In this document: in pieces, positions 55,181 through 64,000 of the stretch
Layout: each line of letters opens with the position of its first letter
Numbering within the stretch: position 1 is the stretch's first letter
Assembly (NCBI GenBank): GCA_047947185.1
Contig: CP170502.1
Coordinates: 1,054,001-1,118,000, forward strand
Direction: 5' to 3'
Source of the DNA: JANQJA01 sp047947185
GTDB lineage: Bacteria > Pseudomonadota > Gammaproteobacteria > Pseudomonadales > Azotimanducaceae
Length of the DNA: 64,000 nucleotides
The notes under the pieces: model-generated
What the model was told of the DNA's origin: nothing
Databases searched by the model: none
Seen by the model: only the letters and a program-made list of their open reading frames with translations
Translations under genes and position numbers: made by a program

Positions 55181-57595
55181 ATGAGGATGCGGCTTCCACT
55201 TGCTCTCGAGTCGACCAAAATGCCAGATCCCAAACCGAAAACGCCCAGATTGATCCTGCTGCTCACGATCAGCACAGGCTATGGACTCCCCTTGTCTGCC
55301 TTTGCCCAGGAAACCGCTGCCAACAGGGTTTATGAAGAAGTGGTGGTAACCGCACGTAAACGGGAGGAACGTCTGCAGGACCTGCCCGGTTCCGCCGCTG
55401 CGCTTTCTGCAGATTTCATCAAGGACATCGGTGGCATTACTGATTTGAGGGACCTCACCGATCAGATTGTCGGTATCACCATAAACGAGACCCAGGGCGC
55501 AACCCTGACCGAACCCTCAATCCGCGGCGCCGGCCAATCCCGCAATCGCGCCGCGGTTTCAGCCACCGGGCTCTACAGGAACGGTGCCTACTTCGCGACC
55601 AACAGCCTGGGTGGAAAAAACTTTGCCCGTTTCGATACCTATGACGTTGAACGTGTTGAAGTCCTGCGTGGCCCTCAAGGCGCACTCTATGGCAGGAATG
55701 CGCTCGGTGGTGCAATCAATGTCATCACTACCCGACCAAAACTGGATGCATTTGACCTGCAGCTAGGCCTGGAAGCCGGTGAAAATGACATGAAAGCGGG
55801 TGACCTGTGGCTCAATCTGCCAATCAGCGACAACTGGGCGGCGCGTTTTGCAGCAGTGCGTGACCAACGCGACGATGGTTTCTACCGGGACAGCAATGGC
55901 ACGGTACTCGACGTCGAAAGTTATACAGCCTACCGGATGGCGCTGCGCTGGCAGCCTACAGACACGATAGACATCAACTATGTTTATGACACCCAGGCAG
56001 AAGATACCTTTGATGCGGTGTTTATTGTCAAGGAGCACCTTCCAGTCACAGGTTCGGAATTCGAGTCCCTGATTGATTCGCCGACATTCACAAACAACGA
56101 CGTCGACAATCACAATCTTACGATAGACATTGACACAGCCCTGGGGCAACTCTCCTCGGTCAGCAACTATCGCCATCGCGATGTCTATGACCGCGCGGAT
56201 GCGGACTACTATTTCCCTTCTGCATTTTTTGCACTGGGCCTCAACCGCCAGACGGCCACCGCTGTTGACAATGACGTTTTCTTCCAGGAACTGAGATTCG
56301 TTGCCAACGGCACAGACCAGTTCAACTGGATGATTGGCGCTGACTATTTTACCCAGGACAATCTGGAACGGGTCAGCAATTACCCCGGGGTGCTTGGACT
56401 GCCGACAACAGCAGGCGTCTGGGGCAATGCACAGAATCGTTCGGTTGATCTCGCCATGGACTCCTGGGCGGCGTTCGCCAGCATCGAATACACCTTTGCT
56501 GGCGTTCCGCTATCTCTTTCTGCTGAGTTGCGCTACGCTGAAGACGAGGTCGGTGGCGCCGTGTTAACCGAGCGAACGCGACTGCCTGCACCCGAGACCA
56601 ACTTCACCGCACCGCCAAAAAAGTTCACAAACATGCCCTGGGGCGTTACCGCGTCCTGGCGATTTGACGTCAGTTCAGTCGATACCATCCTGGATCTGAT
56701 GGCTTACACCAAGGTTGCATCTGCCTACCGCCATGGTGGGCTGAACCTGAGTGCCGGGATACCGGACCTTGACCGTTACGTGGCTGTTCTCACCTACGAT
56801 GAAGAAGACTCCACGACCTACGAGATGGGTTTCAAATCGACCCTGGCCGGTGGTCTTACCATCAACTTTGCGGCTTTCTCCACACTCTATGACAACTTCC
56901 TGAACACAACACAAAATGGTTGCCCCAACCTGTGCCAGTTGACTGATACCGCCGGCAACGGCCTCGGATTCAATCCGGACGGCAGCAGGGTGGAGTTTGA
57001 TGCACTGGGGAATCCCGGAGAAGAGTTGCCCACTGTGTACTTCATAGACAATGTTGGCGAGGCGGAAGCCTGGGGCCTTGAGGCTGAAGTGTCCTGGCAG
57101 AAGAGTTTTGCCAGTGGTGCTTTCATCAACCTGCGCGCCGGCTGGTCTCGTCAGCTCGGCGAAGTGACGGGGCTTGATGCCGACGTGGACCCTGCCAATG
57201 CATTGACAGTAGGTAAAGCACTGCCATACATGCGTCCCCACGAGTACAAGGGAGCTATTGTCTATCAACAGCCATTGCCAGCAATTGCCAGCCTCGGACC
57301 GGTGTTCAGGGGTGCTGCATTGCTCTCAACGCTGAACCTCATCGTCGAACAGGGGGGCGTGCGCACACTGCCCACGCCGGGGGCAATTGCCGACTTCCAG
57401 GACGACGTGGAACGTGTCGACGCACGGATTGGCATCGATACCGAGCAATGGTCACTTATGCTGCGCGGTAACAACATCCTTGATGCCGACTTTGAGACTT
57501 TCTCAACGTTCGCAACCCCGACAGAAAGAAGCACAATCTACCGTCGTGCCGACCCGCGATATTTCTCCGTGGAATTCGCCTGGCGCCTGCGCTGA
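55181..57595 (+). CDS. TonB-dependent outer-membrane receptor
   Basis: The 804-residue protein has a signal peptide (LILLLTISTGYGLPLSAFAQ) and a TonB box YEEVVVTARKREERLQD. The plug domain ends with VEVLRGPQGALYGRNALGGA, followed by a 22-strand-type barrel. The final residues YFSVEFAWRLR end in a C-terminal aromatic pattern suited to BamA. An inner ATG at 55220 could be the true start, since no good site precedes 55181. Substrate may be a lipid- or sugar-like nutrient. It is likely regulated by the adjacent double TetR. Confidence 0.92.
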   Translation: MRMRLPLALESTKMPDPKPKTPRLILLLTISTGYGLPLSAFAQETAANRVYEEVVVTARKREERLQDLPGSAAALSADFIKDIGGITDLRDLTDQIVGITINETQGATLTEPSIRGAGQSRNRAAVSATGLYRNGAYFATNSLGGKNFARFDTYDVERVEVLRGPQGALYGRNALGGAINVITTRPKLDAFDLQLGLEAGENDMKAGDLWLNLPISDNWAARFAAVRDQRDDGFYRDSNGTVLDVESYTAYRMALRWQPTDTIDINYVYDTQAEDTFDAVFIVKEHLPVTGSEFESLIDSPTFTNNDVDNHNLTIDIDTALGQLSSVSNYRHRDVYDRADADYYFPSAFFALGLNRQTATAVDNDVFFQELRFVANGTDQFNWMIGADYFTQDNLERVSNYPGVLGLPTTAGVWGNAQNRSVDLAMDSWAAFASIEYTFAGVPLSLSAELRYAEDEVGGAVLTERTRLPAPETNFTAPPKKFTNMPWGVTASWRFDVSSVDTILDLMAYTKVASAYRHGGLNLSAGIPDLDRYVAVLTYDEEDSTTYEMGFKSTLAGGLTINFAAFSTLYDNFLNTTQNGCPNLCQLTDTAGNGLGFNPDGSRVEFDALGNPGEELPTVYFIDNVGEAEAWGLEAEVSWQKSFASGAFINLRAGWSRQLGEVTGLDADVDPANALTVGKALPYMRPHEYKGAIVYQQPLPAIASLGPVFRGAALLSTLNLIVEQGGVRTLPTPGAIADFQDDVERVDARIGIDTEQWSLMLRGNNILDADFETFSTFATPTERSTIYRRADPRYFSVEFAWRLR

Positions 57596-57642
57596 TTGTC
57601 GGCCGGCACTGGCATGAGTCCGGTCTGACGGGTCAAATCCAT

Positions 57643-57675
57643 GGTCGGGTGAACAACACGCTTGTTCCCCCGACC
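57643..57675. terminator. Stem-loop between convergent TonB-receptor and PEP-CTERM genes
   Basis: GGTCGGGTGAACAA pairs with TTGTTCCCCCGACC around a 5-nt loop, 14 bp with one mismatch. It lies 48 nt after the receptor stop and 37 nt from the stop of the convergent gene. There is no T-run, so it may be a bidirectional stabilising hairpin or a factor-dependent terminator. Confidence 0.5.
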
Positions 57676-57711
57676 CCGGGTGTCAACCCTTGTGGTTAGC
57701 AGCAGGCAAGA

Positions 57712-58506
57712 TTAGTGGCAGCCCTGCCCATTACGACGGCAGACAAAAGCCAGCACACAAAGCCACAGCCCCATCAGTGAAGGCATGGATGGGGCAGGCA
57801 CCGGGACACCCCCGCTACCCCCGTTTACCGATGTGATGAAGACACTCGCTGTATCAATTTGCTCACCGGTATACAGACCATTGCGATTTCGATGGATAAA
57901 GAACGACGCAGAGGTGTTATCCAGGATTGAATTGTCGAATGGCTGGACGTCTATGTTCGCGAGGGCAGAAAACATCCCGCCGTCAAAATCCTGCAGGGTG
58001 AACATAATCTGGTTATGCCAGGCACCCGGATAACCAAACTCTTCATCCAGGTCCCGGAACAGCAGAAACACCAGCGAATCAACGCCGGCACCACTGGTGC
58101 CATTGCTGACAACCTGGGTTTCATACATCGAAAAGTCTGACAAACCGCCATAGGACCCGGACAACAAGGTGAATTGCTGGCCGCCAGCAAAACCCGGCAG
58201 AGTGTAGTCGGTCTCATATGGCGTGGAGGTGTCAAACCGGAATACAAATTCATATGCCTCACCAATCATTGCATTGGAGACCAACTCAGTTTGCTGGGTG
58301 AGGAACTTCTGGTAGGGGTTTCCTCCGTAGTAATTCACGTTGTCCTGCATGACCCCCGTGACCCGAACGTCGAACACCACGGCTGAGGCAAAGGGTGAAA
58401 ACAATGTGGCCATGAGGCACAAAACTGACACAATCGTTGAATTTGCCAGGGCGCTGGATTTACGACTTTCGACACTTCCATCGCGGCCGTTGGAACAAGA
58501 CTTCAT
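57712..58506 (-). CDS. PEP-CTERM sorting domain protein
   Basis: The 264-residue protein has an N-terminal export segment (TIVSVLCLMATLFSPFASA) after about 25 polar residues, and a beta-rich body with VFRFDTSTPYETDY. Its C-terminal tail VPVPAPSMPSLMGLWLCVLA is followed by FVCRRNG: Pro-rich PEP motif, TM helix, basic end. It should be a substrate of an exosortase encoded elsewhere. A sigma-54 promoter lies about 107 nt upstream of its ATG. The body family is not recognised. Confidence 0.82.
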   Translation of the reverse strand: MKSCSNGRDGSVESRKSSALANSTIVSVLCLMATLFSPFASAVVFDVRVTGVMQDNVNYYGGNPYQKFLTQQTELVSNAMIGEAYEFVFRFDTSTPYETDYTLPGFAGGQQFTLLSGSYGGLSDFSMYETQVVSNGTSGAGVDSLVFLLFRDLDEEFGYPGAWHNQIMFTLQDFDGGMFSALANIDVQPFDNSILDNTSASFFIHRNRNGLYTGEQIDTASVFITSVNGGSGGVPVPAPSMPSLMGLWLCVLAFVCRRNGQGCH

Positions 58507-58612
58507 ACCGTTTCACCTGTAAATATCTGATCTCTGTTGCGTGCCACTTCTGCCCTGAAAGCAGTGGTGGCAACCCTGATTACTGGCTTCAGAAACAGCC
58601 ACTGATCACAAA

Positions 58613-58628
58613 AGCAAAAAGTGCACCA
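58613..58628 (-). promoter_or_regulatory. Sigma-54 promoter of the PEP-CTERM gene
   Basis: Read on the minus strand, TGGTGCACTTTTTGCT has the -24 GG and -12 GC at the required 10-base gap and a perfect TTGCT at -12; the -24 box departs from TGGCAC at two positions. The leader to the ATG is about 107 nt. Confidence 0.55.
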
Positions 58629-58709
58629 GGAACTTTATTACCTATATCTATCAAATAGTTAACCAAGCCATCGAGTATCATAGTGGTGGAAAAGTAAACT
58701 CTCCCGACA

Positions 58710-58723
58710 CCCCCGTTTGGGGG
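58710..58723. promoter_or_regulatory. Inverted repeat upstream of the sigma-54 promoter
   Basis: CCCCC-GTTT-GGGGG is a perfect 5-bp palindrome about 82 bp upstream of the -24 element of the PEP-CTERM gene and 61 bp ahead of the divergent TRAP gene. It may be an activator site for either gene. Confidence 0.3.
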
Positions 58724-58784
58724 ATGCCACCCGGAGTAGGCGCGGGATGTTACACTCGGTCGTTTTTGGTGCCAGACAAAATTT

Positions 58785-59921
58785 GTGCGAAAACTCAGCC
58801 TGACGCTCCTATACCTCTACTGTTGCAGTGCCATGGCGGATGATATTGCCCTGCCTCGTGCCATGGCCTGGAGCGCCTATAACCTTGGCACCACGGGTTA
58901 TAACCAGGCAGTTGGCATATCAAAGATGCTGAAAGACCAGCACCGGGTGACACTGCGGGTAATACCCGGTAAAAATGACGTATCGCGGATGTTGCCACTG
59001 ATGGTGAACCGGGTTCAGTTCTCGGCAACCGGCGTCGCTTCCTATTTTGCCCAGGAGGGCACCTTCCAGTTTGCCAGCCGGCGCTGGGGACCAGTGCCCG
59101 TCAGGCTACTGCTGATGTCGGTTGGTCTTTCCAACCAGGCTGTGGCGGTACCGGCGTCCTCAAATATCCATACCTTTGCCGACCTGAAAGGAAAACGGAT
59201 ACCAAGCGTACGAGGTGCCCCGTCACTCAACATCTCCACCCAGGCACTCATGGCCTGCGGTGATGTAGGTTGGGAAGATGTTACGGTCATTGAGTTTCCT
59301 GGCTACAACGCCATGTGGAACGGCATTGTCGAGGGGCATGTCGATGCGGCCTTTGCCACCACGGTTTCCGGCACCACCCGCAAGCTGGAAGCCTCTCCTG
59401 CCGGCATACGCTGGTTACCGGTACCCCATGACGACGACGCTTGCTGGCAGCGGGTACTGAATGTTGCTCCCTACTTTACCCGAAATGTTGCAGTCCGCGG
59501 CGCGGCAATCAGCGAGGCCAGCCCGCACGAGGGCGCAACCTATCCCTACCCTATCCTGATTACACTGGCAGAACAGGACAAGGCCCTGGTATACAACCTG
59601 ACCCGAGCCATTGTCGAAGGCTATCCCTTTTTCAAGGACTCCGATCCGGGCTCCATCGGCTGGGCCCTGACACGACAACAGTTTGAGTGGGTGGTGCCAT
59701 TCCATGAAGGCGCCGTTCGCTATTTCAAAGACCTGGGAATATGGACCGGCGCGTATGCCCATCACAACAACGAACTGCTACGACGACAGGCGGTACTGGC
59801 CAGCGCCTGGCAGGAAATGCTGCTGCTCGAGACTGATTCAGATGAAGAGTTCACTGGTATCTGGACCAGACTGCGGGCATTGCGCCTCGAACAGGCCGGC
59901 TTTCAGCCGGTCTGGCGTTAG
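58785..59921 (+). CDS. TRAP transporter TAXI family solute receptor
   Basis: The 378-residue protein starts at a GTG and has a short signal peptide (LTLLYLYCCSAMA). It belongs to the TAXI branch: WSAYNLGTTGYNQAVGISKM opens the mature domain, FADLKGKRIPSVRGAPSLNI and PGYNAMWNGIVEGHVDAAFA are family blocks. It binds a ligand, often an organic acid, in the periplasm and hands it to the fused permease encoded 15 nt downstream. Confidence 0.88.
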   Translation: MRKLSLTLLYLYCCSAMADDIALPRAMAWSAYNLGTTGYNQAVGISKMLKDQHRVTLRVIPGKNDVSRMLPLMVNRVQFSATGVASYFAQEGTFQFASRRWGPVPVRLLLMSVGLSNQAVAVPASSNIHTFADLKGKRIPSVRGAPSLNISTQALMACGDVGWEDVTVIEFPGYNAMWNGIVEGHVDAAFATTVSGTTRKLEASPAGIRWLPVPHDDDACWQRVLNVAPYFTRNVAVRGAAISEASPHEGATYPYPILITLAEQDKALVYNLTRAIVEGYPFFKDSDPGSIGWALTRQQFEWVVPFHEGAVRYFKDLGIWTGAYAHHNNELLRRQAVLASAWQEMLLLETDSDEEFTGIWTRLRALRLEQAGFQPVWR

Positions 59922-59936
59922 CGGGCGTTCTGAACC

Positions 59937-61862
59937 ATGACACTCACCCGCACGCGCAGCTATAAAGGGCTGGGGAGCCTGCCCCTTGGCATCGCAACCG
60001 TCCTGGTTGTTCTGCTTACCCTGGACGGCCTCCGCCTGTTTGGTGATCCATTGCTCGACCAGTACATTCGGCTGGAAACACATTACTATTACGCCCTGGT
60101 TGGCCTGCTGCTGCCTTTTACCTTTGTTGTATACCGTTCAAACCTGCGCCATGACCTGATTGCACTCGACCTGGTGCTCGCTGTCGCAACCTTTGCCTGT
60201 TGCGCCTGGCTATTCTGGCACTCGGAACAGATGGTGGATGAGGGCTGGGAGTTCGTAGCCCCCAAAAGCGCAATTGCTGTCAGTCTCCTGCTCTGGGCCC
60301 TGGTGCTGGAAGCAGTGAGGCGAGCCGGCGGCACAGCACTGTTTTGCCTGGTACTGCTTTTTTCCCTCTACCCGCTTGTAGCTGACCGGATGCCCGAGGC
60401 GCTCTCCGGAATGGCGACGGGTCTCCCTGAAACAGCGGCATACCACATCATGAGCTCGGAGAGCCTGCTTGGTCTGCCATTTCGCGCCTTTGCAAACCTG
60501 GTGATCGGCTTTTTGGTATTTGGTATTGCCCTGCAGTACACCGGTGGCGGCAAGTTTTTTATTGACCTTGCCTTCGCGCTGCTTGGACGTGTCCGCGGCG
60601 GCCCTGCCAAGGTTGCCATCATCTCAAGCGGTCTCATGGGTTCCATGAGCGGCAGTGTCATCACCAATGTTGTAACCACCGGCCAACTGACCATTCCCGC
60701 CATGACAAAAAACGGCTTCAAGCCCGAAACGGCGGCTGCGGTCGAAGCCTGTGCCTCAACCGGCGGTGTGCTGCTACCGCCCATTATGGGATCAACGGCA
60801 TTTGTCATGGCCACCTTTCTGGAACTGCCCTACTACCAGGTGGCACTGGCAGCCGCGATCCCAGCGCTGCTCTATTTTGCCGCGCTTTTCCTGCAGCTTG
60901 ATGCTTACGCGGCCAGGGAAAAACTCCACGGTATTGAGGCGGATGACCTGCCCCGCGTCGGCGAGACAATCAGGAACGGCTGGTACTACATTCTCGCTTT
61001 TGTGCTGCTGGTTGTGCTGCTGCTGGTGCTGCAACGTGAGTCGCTTGCGCCCTGGGCAGCCACAGCCTGCCTGCTGGTGATCAACCAGTTCTCGGCGGAA
61101 CACCGGTTTGATACCGCGCAACTGATCGAGTTTATCCAGGCCACCGGTCGCCTCCTGACAGAACTGTTAGCGGTGCTTGCGGGTGTTGGCCTGATTGTCG
61201 GTGCGCTTTCGGTAACCGGGCTGTCTGGCACCCTTGTTAATGAACTGCTGTATTTTGCCGGTGGTTCGGTTGCCGTGCTGCTGCTCACCGGCGCCGTTAC
61301 CAGTTTTATTCTTGGCATTGGCATGACCGTCACCGCGGCCTACATTTTCCTGGCCATTGTGCTGGCGCCAGCGCTGATTGAAGGGGGACTAAACCCCCTG
61401 GGTGTACACCTGTTCCTTCTGTACTGGGGGATGCTCTCGTTTATTACGCCGCCGGTTGCCCTGGGCGCTTTCGCCGCCGCCAGCATCGCAAGCGCCAGGC
61501 CAATGATGACCGGCTTTACCGCGATGCGCCTGGGTATTGCCACCTATCTGATACCCTTCATTTTTGTCCTGGATGAATCGCTCATCCTGGCAGGCAGTTG
61601 GCATGAAACCTTGCAGGGCACAACCGAGGTGCTGATCGGCACCTTTCTGCTCGCTGGCGCTGTGCAGCGTTACCTGCCGTTGATCGGCAATCTGAACGGT
61701 GGTCTTCAGGTCTCAATGTTTGTAATGGCGGGTGTGATGATTGCCATGCCGGATCTTGCGCCACTGGGCGTACCTGTTTCCAATCTCACGCTGCTGGTTG
61801 CGGCTCTGGTACTTGTTATTCTGGCTGGCGTACACTGGCACACAACAAAACCAGCCACTTGA
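59937..61862 (+). CDS. TRAP transporter fused permease (DctQM-type)
   Basis: The 641-residue membrane protein combines a 4-TM small subunit (about 1-170) with the large 12-TM permease. The large part has GLMGSMSGSVITNVVTTGQL, ACASTGGVLLPPIMGSTAFV and YWGMLSFITPPVALGAFAAA, signatures of TAXI-type TRAP permeases. It imports the ligand with a sodium gradient. It is coupled to the receptor gene upstream and the PPOX gene downstream. Confidence 0.9.
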   Translation: MTLTRTRSYKGLGSLPLGIATVLVVLLTLDGLRLFGDPLLDQYIRLETHYYYALVGLLLPFTFVVYRSNLRHDLIALDLVLAVATFACCAWLFWHSEQMVDEGWEFVAPKSAIAVSLLLWALVLEAVRRAGGTALFCLVLLFSLYPLVADRMPEALSGMATGLPETAAYHIMSSESLLGLPFRAFANLVIGFLVFGIALQYTGGGKFFIDLAFALLGRVRGGPAKVAIISSGLMGSMSGSVITNVVTTGQLTIPAMTKNGFKPETAAAVEACASTGGVLLPPIMGSTAFVMATFLELPYYQVALAAAIPALLYFAALFLQLDAYAAREKLHGIEADDLPRVGETIRNGWYYILAFVLLVVLLLVLQRESLAPWAATACLLVINQFSAEHRFDTAQLIEFIQATGRLLTELLAVLAGVGLIVGALSVTGLSGTLVNELLYFAGGSVAVLLLTGAVTSFILGIGMTVTAAYIFLAIVLAPALIEGGLNPLGVHLFLLYWGMLSFITPPVALGAFAAASIASARPMMTGFTAMRLGIATYLIPFIFVLDESLILAGSWHETLQGTTEVLIGTFLLAGAVQRYLPLIGNLNGGLQVSMFVMAGVMIAMPDLAPLGVPVSNLTLLVAALVLVILAGVHWHTTKPAT

Positions 61863-61885
61863 CGCCAATAGCCTGGAGAGAGCGG

Positions 61886-62374
61886 ATGCCAATCTCAAAA
61901 AAACTCAGCCTGTCAGAGGCGCAGCTGGACGAACTGATGACCAGTTGCTGGAATATGCGGATCGCAACAATAGGACCCGGCACGCGCATCAACCTGACGC
62001 CCATGTGGTTTGGCTGGGCGGGTGGTAAAATCTACACTTTTGGCCGGGGCCAGAAGATTGCCAACGTCCGGCGCAACCCGGAATGTACCATTGTTGTAGA
62101 CCGTCACGAGAAATTCCCGGAACTCCAGGCAGCCATGTTCCAGGGCAAGGCGCGGGTACTGGAAACAGCAGCGGAAGAAGCCGCAGAGCCGCATCTCGAC
62201 GAGGCCAGGCTTCAAATGGGCATCAAATATGCCGGTGGCCACGGGCGACCGGCACCGGCTGAACCCGGACCCAACACTGCAACAGCCAGCGGCAAATCAA
62301 GCCGTTGGATTGTCTTCCAGCCGGACCGAATGGTGAGCTGGGACAACTTCAAGCTGAAAGACCTGCGCCGCTGA
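61886..62374 (+). CDS. Pyridoxamine 5'-phosphate oxidase family (split barrel) protein
   Basis: The 162-residue protein starts at ATG 61886 after GGAGAG; the ORF start at 61859 overlaps the permease and is less likely. The split-barrel flavin-binding fold is indicated by MRIATIGPGTRINLTPMWFG, IYTFGRGQKIANVRRNPECT and FQGKARVLETA. It may bind FMN, F420 or heme and reduce a small molecule. Position suggests action on the imported TRAP substrate. Confidence 0.82.
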   Translation: MPISKKLSLSEAQLDELMTSCWNMRIATIGPGTRINLTPMWFGWAGGKIYTFGRGQKIANVRRNPECTIVVDRHEKFPELQAAMFQGKARVLETAAEEAAEPHLDEARLQMGIKYAGGHGRPAPAEPGPNTATASGKSSRWIVFQPDRMVSWDNFKLKDLRR

Positions 62375-62402
62375 TTTCCGGGCAGGTGACACTGGAGACA
62401 CC

Positions 62403-63869
62403 ATGAACGTGACCGATCTTGACCCGCAGGGTGAACGACTACCCATCAAAATTGACTCGACCTCCAACGGCGAATTCCTGCCCCAGGCGCTGTCTGCCGC
62501 CAGTCTTGCGGGCAATAAGCTGGCGACGGAGCGGGCTTACAAATATGCCAGCCGCACAGGGCTGTCACGTCGACAGTTCATGATGAGTGCTATGGGCGCG
62601 GCCTCCACACTCCTGGCACACAATGATGCACATGCGAAATCAGGTTCCCAGGGCGGCTGGTATGACCTGCCACAAATTGCCTCTGTCGATGCGGACGCCG
62701 CAACAGAACTACTTGCAAAGCGTGAACTCATCTTTGATTTCCAGGGTCACTTTGTGAACCCGACCGGCAAATGGCTGGAGAAACTGCCACCACAGGCGCG
62801 CCCCCTTGCGGGCCTGCCCAAGGCGCAATGTGAAGCGGCCCAGGCAGGCGGCGATCGCAGCTATCTCGAGTGTCTGTCAGGTGATGAGTTCATCAAGGAT
62901 GTGTTCCTTGATTCTGATACTGATCTCATGGTGCTGTCTTTTGTGCCTTCAGCGGCGGACGCGGAACCACTCACCATTGAGGAAGCTGCAGCAGTGCGCG
63001 ACATCGTCAACAAGATGGAGCGGCACCGCATGTTCCTGCACGGCCGGGTAAATCCCAACCAGCCGGGCGACCTGGACCTGATGGAAGACCTTGTAGGGCG
63101 CTGGGACATCTGTGCCTGGAAGTGCTACACGCAGTTCGGCCCTGGCGGTAAAGGTTTCTGGCTGGACGACGAGCCGGGCATTGCCCTGATTGAAAAAGCC
63201 AGGGCACTGGACGTCAGGAACATCTGTATCCACAAAGGGCTGTCGTTTGGGCCGCGGTCTTTTGAACACAGTCGCTGCGACGATATCGGCCGGGTCGCCA
63301 GGCGCTATCCCGATGTCAATTTCCTGGTTTATCACTCTGGTTATGATGTGATCCAGGAAGAGGGCCCGTTCAAGCCGGGTGCAGGCGTTCATGGCATTGA
63401 TTCCCTGGTCCAGTCACTGCTGGACAATGAAGTACCGCCAAACAGCAATGTTTACGCAGAGCTCGGCAGCAGTTGGCGCATGCTGATGCAGAAGCCCACC
63501 GAAGCTGCCCACGCACTCGGTAAACTGTTCCGTTATGTCGGAGAAAACAATCTGCTCTGGGGCACCGACAGTATCTGGTACGGTTCACCCCAGGACCAAA
63601 TCCAGGCATTCCGCAGCTTCCAGATTTCGCCAGAATTCCAGGACCGCTATGAATATCCCGCTATTACGCCGGCCATGCGTAGCAAGGTGTTCGGGTTGAA
63701 CGCGCTCAAGCCCTATAACCTGACACTGGCCGAAGTTGAGGGCATGATCGGCCAGGACCGGGTACAGACGGCGCGTGCTGAATACAGTGAGCAGCCCAAT
63801 CCCTCCTTTCGAACTTTTGGACCAAAGAACCGGCGGGAGTTTTTGAACCTCAGGAGCTGGGGTGGATAG
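62403..63869 (+). CDS. Amidohydrolase family metal-dependent hydrolase, Tat-like signal
   Basis: The 488-residue protein has an SRRQFMMSAMG Tat-like motif at residues 55-65, preceded by a 54-residue polar extension, so export by Tat is probable but the late position is odd. The amidohydrolase-2 TIM barrel begins at ELIFDFQGHFVNPTGKW, with CIHKGLSFGP, FLVYHSGYDV and LLWGTDSIWYG supplying His and Asp metal ligands. It follows the TRAP/PPOX genes and may act on their substrate. Family members are often decarboxylases or hydrolases. Confidence 0.85.
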   Translation: MNVTDLDPQGERLPIKIDSTSNGEFLPQALSAASLAGNKLATERAYKYASRTGLSRRQFMMSAMGAASTLLAHNDAHAKSGSQGGWYDLPQIASVDADAATELLAKRELIFDFQGHFVNPTGKWLEKLPPQARPLAGLPKAQCEAAQAGGDRSYLECLSGDEFIKDVFLDSDTDLMVLSFVPSAADAEPLTIEEAAAVRDIVNKMERHRMFLHGRVNPNQPGDLDLMEDLVGRWDICAWKCYTQFGPGGKGFWLDDEPGIALIEKARALDVRNICIHKGLSFGPRSFEHSRCDDIGRVARRYPDVNFLVYHSGYDVIQEEGPFKPGAGVHGIDSLVQSLLDNEVPPNSNVYAELGSSWRMLMQKPTEAAHALGKLFRYVGENNLLWGTDSIWYGSPQDQIQAFRSFQISPEFQDRYEYPAITPAMRSKVFGLNALKPYNLTLAEVEGMIGQDRVQTARAEYSEQPNPSFRTFGPKNRREFLNLRSWGG

Positions 63870-63921
63870 TCCTGTTGCTGTCCCCTTCGAGTGCTGGTCC
63901 AGCAGTCAGGCCCAGGCGGCC

Positions 63922-64000
63922 TCAGGTGAATTCCCGCTGCACCGATGGATCGTAAAACCCCAACCCCTGGTCATGCATTTTGTAACCCAGCAAATCACGC
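63922..64000 (-). CDS. C-terminal end of a minus-strand gene, possibly PhyH family
   Basis: The final visible residues RDLLGYKMHDQGLGFYDPSV and then QREFT end in TGA at 63922. An LLGYK-x-H ... GF-x-D tail occurs in some phytanoyl-CoA dioxygenases. Only 26 codons are in the window, so the assignment is weak. Confidence 0.35.
   Translation of the reverse strand, partial: RDLLGYKMHDQGLGFYDPSVQREFT

Overview
The window looks like a chromosome segment from an uncultivated, probably marine gammaproteobacterium. This rests on a long-form RlmKL methyltransferase, rhombosortase with a GlyGly-CTERM partner, two PEP-CTERM proteins, a TAXI-type TRAP transporter, a TonB-dependent receptor, and several oxidative enzymes of the BVMO, PhyH and GMC types. 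No tRNA, rRNA, CRISPR array, transposase or phage gene was seen. The taxonomic placement is an inference from gene content only.

Region 1 (1-18,634, all minus strand) is the most striking part. It is one tightly packed gene run, read from high to low coordinates: Sel1-repeat protein, lipoprotein with Ig-like and DUF11-like domains, TolC-type outer-membrane channel with a 270-residue acidic extension, periplasmic HlyD adaptor, GAF-TM-HlyD protein, PqqD-like/M50 protease/HlyD fusion, a shortened SecA-like ATPase, and finally a giant repeat protein that runs off the left edge (more than 2,130 codons). The giant protein starts at a TTG with an LEPR-XLL type N-terminal motif (FELETLEERILLSGDPL) and has no ordinary signal peptide. 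The set has the parts of a tripartite exporter but no ABC ATPase, and a SecA paralogue sits in its place. I propose it is a dedicated secretion machine for the giant surface protein. The automatic ORF picture hides the giant gene because it has no ATG near its start and no stop in the window.

Region 2 (18.7-30.3 kb) holds a GMC oxidoreductase with a small partner subunit, an unrecognised 569-residue coiled-coil protein, the conserved trio carbamoyltransferase/SxtJ/DUF5989, a SufS-like aminotransferase next to a CapK-type adenylate-forming enzyme, a VanZ-like membrane protein, a PEP-CTERM protein and a zinc-ribbon protein.

Region 3 (30.3-42 kb) holds a secreted subtilisin with a C-terminal ANGYFW tandem repeat behind a good sigma-54 promoter, a quinone-reductase-like enzyme, a DUF3604 lipoprotein, a redoxin/cytochrome c/copper-monooxygenase-like/EF-hand fusion, a VOC protein, an HDOD protein, rlmKL, and a repeat cluster. 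Region 4 (42-50.3 kb) is a TetR-controlled block (TetR, VOC, BVMO, thioredoxin-like protein, hydroxyacid dehydrogenase) divergent from a GST, followed by a non-canonical M19 dipeptidase-like lipoprotein and a PhyH dioxygenase. Region 5 (50.4-64 kb) holds a SulP transporter, a rhombotarget lipoprotein with its rhombosortase, a double-TetR regulator divergent from a TonB receptor, a PEP-CTERM protein with its own sigma-54 promoter, and a TRAP-TAXI transporter followed by a PPOX protein and an amidohydrolase.

Taken together the window is rich in surface-protein sorting: PEP-CTERM, GlyGly-CTERM/rhombosortase and LEPR-XLL signals all occur within 64 kb.
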